A stretch of DNA of 64,000 bases from Nonomuraea gerenzanensis. GTDB lineage: Bacteria > Actinomycetota > Actinomycetes > Streptosporangiales > Streptosporangiaceae. Shown in pieces: positions 35,220-42,667 of this stretch (its first letter is position 1; each line of letters opens with the position of its first letter). The position numbers and the translations under genes were made by a program. The notes beneath the pieces were generated by a model, which saw nothing but the letters and a program-made list of their open reading frames with translations, searched no databases and was not told the DNA's origin. The DNA is taken from positions 4,898,001 through 4,962,000 of the forward strand of contig NZ_CP084058.1 in NCBI RefSeq assembly GCF_020215645.1, written 5' to 3'.

Positions 35220-35762
35220 TTACGAGGGCACTCTCTCCTGCCAGAGCTGGTTGAGCTTGCCGTCGCAGGGGAACTGCATGGCGTGCGCGCCGGGGTTGGT
35301 GCTCGCCCCATCGATGCCCAGGCACATCCCGCTGTTGCGGTTCCTCAGCGAGAAGATCGACGGGTCGAGGCCGCTGTGCTGGACCCTGATCCAGTCCTGG
35401 TTGAGAGCACCCGTGGGCCAGGCCTGGATGGCCCAGGCGCCGGCGCTGCTGCTGGCGTAGTTGATGCCGAGGTTCTTGCGGGAGCCGGCGTTCTCGTAGC
35501 CCAGCCATTCGCCGTCCGTGACCCTGCACCAGAGCTGGTGGATGTTGTACGAGCGGGGCCACTGTTCGAGCCAGATGCCGTGGTCGTTGCTGTCGTTGTA
35601 GGGCTGCAGATACAGGTTGGACTTGTAGTTACGGAGGAGCAGCCCGGGGTTGACGTTGCAGCCGCCGTCCGACAGTGCTTGGGCGGGCGCCGGGCCGATC
35701 GCCAGGACCAGCGCTCCTGCCATGATCGCCGCGGCGGCTCTTCTGGTACGGGTTGTGCGCAT
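35220..35762 (-). CDS. Secreted ricin-B-type beta-trefoil lectin
   Basis: A 180-residue exported protein. The signal peptide (RTTRTRR, hydrophobic core, cleavage near AQALS about residue 30) is followed by one beta-trefoil. The three subdomains show the QxW motifs: HQLWC, NQDW and NQLWQ. Such domains bind carbohydrates and usually accompany glycoside hydrolases, but here the lectin stands alone. GAGGAG precedes the ATG at 35762. A palindrome 67 bases upstream of the start is a likely operator. No catalytic domain is attached. Confidence 0.87.
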   Translation of the reverse strand: MRTTRTRRAAAAIMAGALVLAIGPAPAQALSDGGCNVNPGLLLRNYKSNLYLQPYNDSNDHGIWLEQWPRSYNIHQLWCRVTDGEWLGYENAGSRKNLGINYASSSAGAWAIQAWPTGALNQDWIRVQHSGLDPSIFSLRNRNSGMCLGIDGASTNPGAHAMQFPCDGKLNQLWQERVPS

Positions 35763-35828
35763 GGTGGTCTCCTCGCATGCTCGTCGCGGATCCCAGCATC
35801 GGCGCGCGGCCGTGGCGCGGTAAGAGTG

Positions 35829-35846
35829 TTTCGGCGTCCGCCGAAA
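35829..35846. promoter_or_regulatory. Perfect palindrome upstream of the lectin gene
   Basis: TTTCGGCGTCCGCCGAAA has eight-base perfect arms around TC. It lies 67 bases upstream of the lectin ATG, in the right place for an operator. The related copy at 35071-35088 is in the neighbouring regulator gene, so the regulator is the natural candidate to bind it. Confidence 0.5.
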
Positions 35847-36078
35847 GACGCAGGTCCTGGGCTTGTTCAGACGGCCAGGGCATGCGTGGTGACACCCCGC
35901 CCCCGCCGCGCGGACGGCCGCTCTTGTTGCCCGCTGATCCGTGCGGTGAGGCCGGGTTCGGCGATGATCGCCCGGTGCACGCGGGCGGCGCTGTCCGGGG
36001 TGGCCAGGGCCCGGGTGAGCGCGATCGCGCCCGCAGAGAACCGAGGACGTCGGCAGCAGGTCGCTTCGCCCGCCGCCG

Positions 36079-36159
36079 GGGTGCTCGTAGGCGTACATAC
36101 TGCTGCGTGGAGTCAGGCGAGCGATGTCCCGACCAGGCTTGTGGCTCGAACAGCGTCAT
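36079..36159 (-). pseudogene. Tyrosine recombinase C-terminal relic
   Basis: On the minus strand about 27 codons read MTLFEPQAWSGHRSPDSTQQ and YVRLRAP. This is the HxxR-distal end of an integrase, the usual QAWLGHRSPxSTQxYA with the nucleophilic Tyr. The rest of the gene is gone. The remaining sequence of the gap 35763-36339 (577 bp) shows no intact gene, only short coding-like scraps on both strands. Confidence 0.55.
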
Positions 36160-36339
36160 CGGCGCTCCTTAGCGTTGCAGCGATGCTGAGCGGGCCCGGT
36201 GGCTGGTGATATCTGCCGCGGACGTCGGCTGCCGGAAGCCCGGCCTTCCGCACCGCCACCGTCAAGTCCCCGGCCGGAACGAGGATCACCACGCTGGTCC
36301 AGCGCTACACCCCGTGAGCCGCCGCTGCATCCGTCGCCG

Positions 36340-36888
36340 TCAAGCCGCCTCCTCCTCCGCGGACTCGGGAGTGCGAACCAGCCGCATGCCGCCGGGCTGC
36401 GGCATCTCGTCGGGGAAGACCCACTTCCTGAACGCCCAGAACCGGAACACCATGGCGACCAGCGTGCCGATGACCTGCGCGCTCACGAAGTCGGCGATCT
36501 CCTGGGTCACCAGGCTCACATCCGGGGTCTCCAGCAGGAACACGTACCGGGAGATCCACAGCGGCGCGGAGCTGAGCAGCAGGCCGACGCCACTGACCAG
36601 GAAGAACAGCGCCGCCTCATGACGGCGCTCGCGACCGCCTCTGGTCCGGAAGGACCATTCGCGGTTCAGCACGTAGGACACGATCGTCGCCACGAGCACT
36701 GCGATGATCTTCGCGGTCACCGGCTTCGGTTCCAGGACGGTCAGCTTCAGCCCATAGAACACCGCGTTGTCCACGAGGAACGCCGTCCCGCCCACCACCA
36801 CGAACTTCAGCAGTTCACGATGCTTCAGGACGAGGGCGTGCAGCGGTTCCGGCAACCTTGCGAGCACTGCGTTCGCTATTCGGAGCAC
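36340..36888 (-). CDS. GtrA-family membrane protein
   Basis: A GtrA-like protein with four transmembrane helices. LLKFVVVGGTAFLVDNAVFYG is the family opening. NREWSFRT closes helix 2, and VFRFWAFRKWVFP closes helix 4. GtrA proteins are thought to flip polyprenyl-phosphate sugars for envelope glycan modification. A charged C-terminal tail (ESAEEEAA) follows. The GTG at 36888 lies just after the NUDIX stop. A GTG 18 bases earlier overlapping that gene is possible. No glycosyltransferase partner lies beside it. Confidence 0.85.
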   Translation of the reverse strand: MLRIANAVLARLPEPLHALVLKHRELLKFVVVGGTAFLVDNAVFYGLKLTVLEPKPVTAKIIAVLVATIVSYVLNREWSFRTRGGRERRHEAALFFLVSGVGLLLSSAPLWISRYVFLLETPDVSLVTQEIADFVSAQVIGTLVAMVFRFWAFRKWVFPDEMPQPGGMRLVRTPESAEEEAA

Positions 36889-36889
36889 C

Positions 36890-37399
36890 CTAGATCTTCT
36901 CACCACTCGAACGCCCTTGGGACTGGTAGCGGCGCAAGGCCTCCTGCCCGTCCGGGATGAACCGGTGCCGCCGCACGGCTTGGCTCAACTCCGCGCTCGT
37001 CAGCCAGCTCACCCAGCTCACCGCACGGGGATCGGGCGAGACGTCGCCGGTGACGACCGCTTCGTGCACTCCGAGCCAGTACGAGCTGATCTCGCCGCGG
37101 CACAGGAACTTGACCACCTCGCGCACCGGCACGTCGACGCCCAGCTCTTCCTTGACCTCACGCGCGGCTGCCGCCCGATAGGACTCACCGACCTCGACCG
37201 CCCCGCCGACGGTCACCTCGTAATAGCCGGGATACCTGGACAGCCCGTCAGCCCGCCGGTACACCAGGAACCTTCCCCGCTCATCGCGGCAGACGGTGGT
37301 GGCTTTGCGGTGCAGCCAGCCATGACGGATCGCGTCATCCCGGCTGACGACGCCCAGCACCTGGTCCTGATCGTCGACACGTTCCACGAGTTCGGTCAC
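36890..37399 (-). CDS. NUDIX hydrolase (IPP-isomerase-like subgroup)
   Basis: A 169-residue NUDIX enzyme. The box Gx5Ex7REUxEExGU is intact at about residues 66-88 (GAVEVGE...REVKEELGV). The N-terminal phrase VLGVVSRDDAIRHGWLHR is characteristic of the isopentenyl-diphosphate-isomerase-like Nudix clade, whose members may hydrolyse nucleotide or prenyl diphosphates. The actual substrate is unknown. The start is a GTG at 37399. The GtrA gene follows within a few bases on the same strand, making a two-gene operon. Confidence 0.87.
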   Translation of the reverse strand: MTELVERVDDQDQVLGVVSRDDAIRHGWLHRKATTVCRDERGRFLVYRRADGLSRYPGYYEVTVGGAVEVGESYRAAAAREVKEELGVDVPVREVVKFLCRGEISSYWLGVHEAVVTGDVSPDPRAVSWVSWLTSAELSQAVRRHRFIPDGQEALRRYQSQGRSSGEKI

Positions 37400-37530
37400 G
37401 GCGGCATGATCTCAGCACCCAGAGACCTGGACAAAAGGGCGTGGCCGGGGTCATCAGCCGCTTGGTACGGCCCCGGTCATGGCGGCGAACCAGCCCTATC
37501 TGCCCGGTGAGACATCGTAGGATCGGCGCC

Positions 37531-38829
37531 GTGGCGAAGAAGCGTAAAGCGAAGGCGAGCCCCACGCGCGGAGTCAGCGGTCACCCCGGCCGGCGCACGC
37601 AGCAACTCGCGGCTCGCCAGCCGTCGCGGGATGCTCGTTCTTCACTGATCGAGTCGCTGCTGGAGACCACCGGGGATCAGTGGTGGCCGGGCTCCCGGAA
37701 GGCGATCGTCCAGCGCCTCGCCGGCCTGCCCGCCCACTCGCCCCTGCGGCTGGAGAACGCCGTCGTCGACCTGGTCGGCGCGGAGATGTGGACACGCACC
37801 CAGACCGAGACCATGGGTTTCCACTGGGACCAGTACCTGGCCTCGCTGGCCGACTTCGTCCGTGACGAGATCCGGAGCGCCGCGCGTACCGGCAAGCAAC
37901 TGGACGACCTGTGGCGGCTCCTGCACGGGCTCGCCGCGATGACCGGGCCGTCCAGCGGGCAGTCGCTGCGCCGCGACCTCGACCTCGCCGTCCGCCGAGC
38001 CATCGAGGACACCACGACGGCCTTGACCGAGGCCGGCGTCAAGCCCGCATGGCCGAGCGGGATTCTCCGTGCCGCTCCGGCCGGACAGCCTCTGCTGCTG
38101 ACCGACGCGTACGGCTCGCGCCACGCGCTCCTCGCCCCCTTCGCCTGGGGCGAGGAGGATCCGCACTGGTACTGCTGGGACATCGACCGCTGCACCGGAG
38201 ACCTGGTCGTGCACGCCGCCGTCTTCGCCTCGCCGGAGGACGCGCTCGCCGAGTGGCGAGCCGCCGTCGGGACGCACGCGGCGCCCACCTCCACCCAACC
38301 GGCCCGGTGCGATGAGGCCACCGCCCGCGACCTGCTGGATCCGCTGTGCCGTTTCGACCTCATGGACGCCCTGCTGCTCGGAAGCGAGTCGCACCAGCTC
38401 ATCGCCGAGCGTTTCCGCCTGCGCCAGCGGGCCCGCGCCCTCTGCGAGTCGTTCACCGTCGCTCCCGCGTCCAAGCCCCAGCCGGACCTGAACGCGATCA
38501 TCGACGACTTCGCCGCCTGGCTACGCGATCGAGCCGGCCACACGCCCGACCGGGAGGACATCGCCACGCTCGCCGACACCTGGTCCGGCCTCTCCGGACC
38601 GGGCTACCATGCCTGCTCCCCACACCGGATCGAGCACACCGTGATCCTCGTCGCAGAGGGGTACATCGAGAAGTACGCCGAGGCCAGCCTCGATCTGCTG
38701 CCGCAGTGGGTCGAATGGTGCATCGAACGCACCGGCCTCGCCGGCGAACCGGCAGAACGAGCCCGCCGGGCAGCCGCGAACAACCGGTGGGACGGCTCCG
38801 ACACCATGGACCTGCGCCGCACCGAATAG
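37531..38829 (+). CDS. Hypothetical protein, 432 aa
   Basis: I do not recognise a characterised family. The product begins with a Lys-rich VAKKRKAKASPTRG tail. A mixed helical protein follows, with conserved-looking Trp/His/Cys residues (HWYCWDIDRC, GPGYHACSPHRIEH) and a C-terminal AARRAAANNRW. The GTG at 37531 is preferred to upstream codons because the KKRK tail is a common actinobacterial start. It is soluble, with no signal peptide. Codon use is fully chromosomal, so it is a genuine gene. The neighbours give no functional hint. Confidence 0.6.
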   Translation: MAKKRKAKASPTRGVSGHPGRRTQQLAARQPSRDARSSLIESLLETTGDQWWPGSRKAIVQRLAGLPAHSPLRLENAVVDLVGAEMWTRTQTETMGFHWDQYLASLADFVRDEIRSAARTGKQLDDLWRLLHGLAAMTGPSSGQSLRRDLDLAVRRAIEDTTTALTEAGVKPAWPSGILRAAPAGQPLLLTDAYGSRHALLAPFAWGEEDPHWYCWDIDRCTGDLVVHAAVFASPEDALAEWRAAVGTHAAPTSTQPARCDEATARDLLDPLCRFDLMDALLLGSESHQLIAERFRLRQRARALCESFTVAPASKPQPDLNAIIDDFAAWLRDRAGHTPDREDIATLADTWSGLSGPGYHACSPHRIEHTVILVAEGYIEKYAEASLDLLPQWVEWCIERTGLAGEPAERARRAAANNRWDGSDTMDLRRTE

Positions 38830-38934
38830 CCGAACGCTCCCGGATGTCCGCCCCTTGCTACAAGCGCGTGAAGAGCACCTGTGATGGACCCGGTGGGGCT
38901 GTGGCGGCGTGATCGACGGAGTAGGTTCTCGCCT

Positions 38935-39753
38935 GTGAGCGATATCCGACTTCTCGGTCCCGACGACCTGCCCCTGTGCCGGCGGCTCGAAAGCGATCGC
39001 GAGTGGTCCACCGACGAGGCCAAGTGGCGGCTGATGTTCGAGGTGGGCGAGGTCTACGCCATCGACGCGGCCGACGGCGACGGCCTGGCCGGGTGCGTCG
39101 TGGTGACCCGTTACGGCGACTCGCTGGCCGACGTCGGCATGATGCTGGTCGCCGGCAGGTACGGCAGGCAGGGGCTCGGCACCCGGCTGATGGAGCACGC
39201 CCTGCGCACCGCCGGGGATCGCATCGTGGAGCTGACCGCGACCCGCTTCGGGCGTCCCGTCTACGAGCGGCTGGGCTTCCGGCCCACGGGCAGCCTGACG
39301 ATCACCATGGGCCCGATGCGGGGAACGGCGCGGACGTCCGCGGTCCGCGTGGCCACACCGGACGACCACGCCGCGCTCCTCGACCTGGACGCCGAGGTCA
39401 CCGGGGCCGACCGGAGCAAGGCGCTGACCGCCCTGCTGGCCATGGCCGAGCGCACGATCGTCACCGACGGCGGCTTCGCCGTGGCCTGGAACGCCGGCCC
39501 CCACCGTGTCATCGGCCCCGTGGTCGCGCCTTCTGAGGAAGCGGCCCGCGACCTCATCCTGGCCGCCGCTCACGACGCCGACCGCCCTGTGCGCATCGAC
39601 CTGCTGGACGCGTACCCGGGTCTGCGCCCGTGGCTCACCGGGCTGGGGCCCACTGCGGGACCCGCGGCCCTGCCGACGATGGTCTACGGCGCGCACCGGC
39701 ACCCGGGCGACCGTAGCCGATATGTCGCGCCCATCCTCATCTCGATGGGCTGA
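38935..39753 (+). CDS. GNAT-family N-acetyltransferase (double domain)
   Basis: A 272-residue acetyltransferase with two GNAT halves. The first has the CoA pyrophosphate loop AGRYGRQGLGTRLM (motif A) and VYERLGF near its end. The second (from about residue 130, VRVATPDDHAALLDLD) resembles the C-terminal domain of tandem GNAT proteins. It transfers acetyl from acetyl-CoA to an unknown amine. The GTG at 38935 follows a TAGGTT -10-like element by seven bases, suggesting a leaderless mRNA. The longer upstream frame has no ribosome binding site. Confidence 0.82.
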   Translation: MSDIRLLGPDDLPLCRRLESDREWSTDEAKWRLMFEVGEVYAIDAADGDGLAGCVVVTRYGDSLADVGMMLVAGRYGRQGLGTRLMEHALRTAGDRIVELTATRFGRPVYERLGFRPTGSLTITMGPMRGTARTSAVRVATPDDHAALLDLDAEVTGADRSKALTALLAMAERTIVTDGGFAVAWNAGPHRVIGPVVAPSEEAARDLILAAAHDADRPVRIDLLDAYPGLRPWLTGLGPTAGPAALPTMVYGAHRHPGDRSRYVAPILISMG

Positions 39754-40076
39754 ACGGACAGCAGGGCGTCGCACCAGCGGTCGGGTCGTGCCCGAGGGCA
39801 GCCGCCTTTTCCTGGTTCCTGCGATGTGGCGCAGTCGGTACGCCGCTGCCGGTGCGTACCGTGGACGAGCGGCGCTCTACGCCAAGATCGACCGGCAGGG
39901 CGCGGAGACAGCGACGAAGGGGCTGCTCACGACGGCGGCGTGGGAGTACCTCAAACGGGCCTTCGCCGTGGGGTTCGGCCCACGATCAGGTCCTGCTGAC
40001 TGAGGTGCGCAGAGCGCTCTGACGCCGCTGACCCCGCATGCGGAGCCGACGTCCGCAGGTGAAGGGAAGACGGGCG
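39754..40076. other. 323 bp without a supportable gene
   Basis: Frames here are short and lack starts with ribosome binding sites. One plus-strand frame (about 39826-40003) has some coding character but no recognisable motif. I see no hairpin with a T-run. Confidence 0.35.
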
Positions 40077-40247
40077 ATGACAGCGTCCGAGCAGCCGGGA
40101 GTGAGCCGCCGCACCTTCGCCCGCGCGTCAGCCGTCGGGCTGGCGCCGGCGGCGCCGCGGAGCTCCGGTCCCGGCGGGAGATGCCCGCCTCATGTCCGGG
40201 CCACGCCCTGTTTCGCGCACGGCGTGATCTTCACAATCGTGCCGTGA
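40077..40247 (+). pseudogene. Twin-arginine signal peptide relic
   Basis: An ATG with GAAGGGAAGA upstream starts a frame reading EQPGVSRRTFARASAVGLAP, a good Tat signal (SRRTF). The frame then degenerates into Pro/Gly-rich sequence and stops at 40247. It looks like the 5' end of a lost Tat-exported enzyme, cut by the pseudo-protease gene that starts at 40244. Confidence 0.45.
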
Positions 40248-42595
40248 ACCTCCAGCGAATCATCCGGTCATTACCCCTCACAACCCTCTCCCTGCTGATG
40301 ATTGTCTCCTCGGTGGTGGCGACGCCGGCCCTGGCGGTACGGGGCGGCGGCCCGGTGGCCGACGGCACCTGGGGCTTCGTGGCGAAGGTGAACGTGGGTG
40401 AGACCCACAGTTGCACCGGAGCCCTGGTCAGCCCGCAGTGGGTGCTCACCGCCACCAGTTGCTTCGCCTCCCAGGGGCAGTCCATCACCAGCGGGGCGCC
40501 CAAGACCGCGACGACGGTCACGGTCGGCAGGACGGATCTGTCCGCCACGGGCGGCAGGGTGCTGCCCGTGGAGTGGATCCACCCGCACCGCGACCGGGAC
40601 GCCGTCCTGGTCAAGCTGTCCCTGCGGGCCGTCGGCATCACCCCTGTCACGCTCGGCTCCGCCGCTCCCGTCACGGGGGACGCCCTGCAGGTCGCCGGCT
40701 ACGGCAGGACCGCCGAGCAGTGGGCGCCCGACCGGCTGCACGCCGCGCCGGTCGTGGCCGGGGCCGTGGCCGCCGCCTCGTTCGGCTGGACCGCGGCGAG
40801 CGGCGGTGACGTGAGCGCCTGCCAGGGGGACGCGGGCGCGCCGGTGCTCCGCACGAACGGGAGCCGCGCGGAGCTCGTCGGGCTCAGCTCCGGCTCGGGG
40901 CAGGGAGGCTGCCTCGGCGCGGCAGCGGACGGGACGCGCGGCGGCGACGCGGTGCGGGTGGACGACCTGGCGAGCTGGATCCGCACGGTCGCGATCGAGC
41001 CCACCACGTCCTACACCCAGTACGCGGGCAGCCTGACCGGGATCGGCGGTTACGATTTCGACGACAACCGTGACCAGGCGGTGGCGTTCGACTACACGGG
41101 CTCCGGCAGACTGGACCACCTGGTGCTCTACCGCCCTGGCACGCAGATCGTCTTCATCGTCAAGCGGAACGCGGACGGCAGCTACGTCCCCGTCTTCTCC
41201 TCGACCACGGGCATCGGCGGCTACGACCTGAAGGACGGCCGGGACCGCATCGTCGCCTTCGACTACACGGGCTCGGGCAAGCTCGATCACCTGGTGCTCT
41301 ACCGGCCGGGCGGGCAGACGGCCTGGATCCTGGAGCACGGTGCGGGCAACACGTGCAAGGCCGTCTTCCACAGCTCGGCCGGCATCGGCGGCTACGACCT
41401 GAACAGCGCCGAGGACCAGATCATCGCCTACGACTACGAGCACTCGGGCAAGCTGGACCATCTGCTGCTCTACCGGCCGGGGACCGGGATGGCCCGGATA
41501 CTCAGGCACAGCGGTGCCACGTTCACGCCCGTCTTCGCCTCGGCCGACGGCGGGATCGGCGGCTACAACCTGAAGGACGCCCGCGACCGCGTCATCGCCT
41601 TCGACTACACGGGCTCTGGCAAGCTCGATCACCTGGTGCTCTACCGGCCGGGCGGGCAGACGGCCTGGATCCTGGAGCACGGCGCGGGCAACACGTTCAG
41701 AGCCGTCTTCGACAGCGCGACGGGCATCGGCGGCTACGACCTGAAGAGCACGGCGGACCAGATCATCGCCTACGACTACGAGCACTCGGGCAAGCTGGAC
41801 CATCTGCTGCTCTACCGCCCCGGCGGGAAGACGGCCTGGGTGCTCAAACACGGCGCGGGCAACTCGTTCACGGCCGTGTTCCACAGCTCGGCCGGCATCG
41901 GCGGCTACGACCTGGAGATGGCCAAGGACCGCCTGATCGCCTTCGACTACCGCAGCACGGGCGGGCAGAGCCACCTGTTCCTCTACCGCCCGGGCGACCA
42001 GATCACCTACGTCGCGGGACGGGCGCTGCCGCCTGTACGGGTGGTCCCGGTCACCGTGACGCCCGTCATCGGCCCCGACTCCATCGTGGAGCGCTTCGGC
42101 TATCCCCTGAACTTCCCGCACGCCTTCGCGGGCACCTCCGGCCAGGCCGACTGGGGCACGGACGAGGCCGAGGCGCGCAACTTCGAGCTGATCTCCGGGA
42201 ACGGCGGGATCATCTGGGTTTCCTGCACCGCGTCCCCCGAGAACGGGGTCGGCGTGATCAAGGTGTTCCCCGGCCTGCTGAACGGCGAGACCGAGATAGG
42301 CGAGCCGCACCTCGGCGTGACGGCGGTCTGCTTCAAGGTCCTCGGCTCCGGCGGATGGGTGAAGCTCCGGATCCCGAACGTCTACGAGGTGCAGGGCGAC
42401 AGCCGCTCGCCGGGTGCCGGCCATGACGTGGACGCGACAGTGGTGAACGTGTCCTCCGGAGCGGAGCGGACCAAGCGCGTCGAGCGTGACGAGAGCGAGC
42501 AGTTCGGGCGTACGGACACCACCTGCGACGAGAGTCACCAGGACTATCCCGACAACTGCCGCGAGACCCTCCTGGAACTGCGGGTCGTCAGCTGA
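40244..42595 (+). CDS. Secreted catalytically dead trypsin-fold protein with six 57-aa repeats
   Basis: A 783-residue exported protein. The signal peptide (about residues 1-31, ending TPALA) precedes a chymotrypsin-fold domain (33-275). In that domain WVLTATSC replaces WVLTAAHC (catalytic His to S72), D119 is kept (RDAVLVKL), and CQGDAGAPV replaces GDSGGP (catalytic Ser to A197). Six repeats of about 57 residues (GIGGYDL..., FDYTGSGKLDHLVLYRPG) follow at about 266-595, probably forming a propeller or lectin-like array. A Cys-containing C-terminal domain closes the protein. It should bind rather than cleave. The GTG at 40244 follows CACAAT by six bases, suggesting a leaderless mRNA. Confidence 0.85.
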   Translation: MNLQRIIRSLPLTTLSLLMIVSSVVATPALAVRGGGPVADGTWGFVAKVNVGETHSCTGALVSPQWVLTATSCFASQGQSITSGAPKTATTVTVGRTDLSATGGRVLPVEWIHPHRDRDAVLVKLSLRAVGITPVTLGSAAPVTGDALQVAGYGRTAEQWAPDRLHAAPVVAGAVAAASFGWTAASGGDVSACQGDAGAPVLRTNGSRAELVGLSSGSGQGGCLGAAADGTRGGDAVRVDDLASWIRTVAIEPTTSYTQYAGSLTGIGGYDFDDNRDQAVAFDYTGSGRLDHLVLYRPGTQIVFIVKRNADGSYVPVFSSTTGIGGYDLKDGRDRIVAFDYTGSGKLDHLVLYRPGGQTAWILEHGAGNTCKAVFHSSAGIGGYDLNSAEDQIIAYDYEHSGKLDHLLLYRPGTGMARILRHSGATFTPVFASADGGIGGYNLKDARDRVIAFDYTGSGKLDHLVLYRPGGQTAWILEHGAGNTFRAVFDSATGIGGYDLKSTADQIIAYDYEHSGKLDHLLLYRPGGKTAWVLKHGAGNSFTAVFHSSAGIGGYDLEMAKDRLIAFDYRSTGGQSHLFLYRPGDQITYVAGRALPPVRVVPVTVTPVIGPDSIVERFGYPLNFPHAFAGTSGQADWGTDEAEARNFELISGNGGIIWVSCTASPENGVGVIKVFPGLLNGETEIGEPHLGVTAVCFKVLGSGGWVKLRIPNVYEVQGDSRSPGAGHDVDATVVNVSSGAERTKRVERDESEQFGRTDTTCDESHQDYPDNCRETLLELRVVS
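41039..42025 (+). repeat. Six in-frame 171-bp repeats with a 342-bp higher-order period
   Basis: The units start near 41039, 41210, 41384, 41555, 41726 and 41897. Unit 2 and unit 4 share long near-identical stretches (for example from 41258 and from 41600), and units 3 and 5 do so from 41414 and 41756. Both pairs are 342 bp apart. The array therefore grew by duplication of a two-unit block. Confidence 0.8.
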
Positions 42596-42597
42596 GC

Positions 42598-42630
42598 AAC
42601 GGCCGGCCGGGCACACCCCGGCCGGCCGTT
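42598..42630 (+). terminator. Strong GC hairpin after the pseudo-protease gene
   Basis: AACGGCCGGCCGGG (42598-42611) pairs perfectly with CCCGGCCGGCCGTT (42617-42630) around a five-base loop, two bases after the stop codon. There is no T-run, as is common in actinomycetes. It separates the gene from the ALF-repeat gene that begins 37 bases later. Confidence 0.75.
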
Positions 42631-42667
42631 CAGCCCTTTCATCGACCGCGTGGACGGAATGGTGGAC

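Noticed and set aside
36199..36304. Plus-strand coding-like tail ending near 36304
   Set aside because: A short GC3-rich frame ends with QRYTP and a stop, but no start or family motif is visible. It is too short to annotate.
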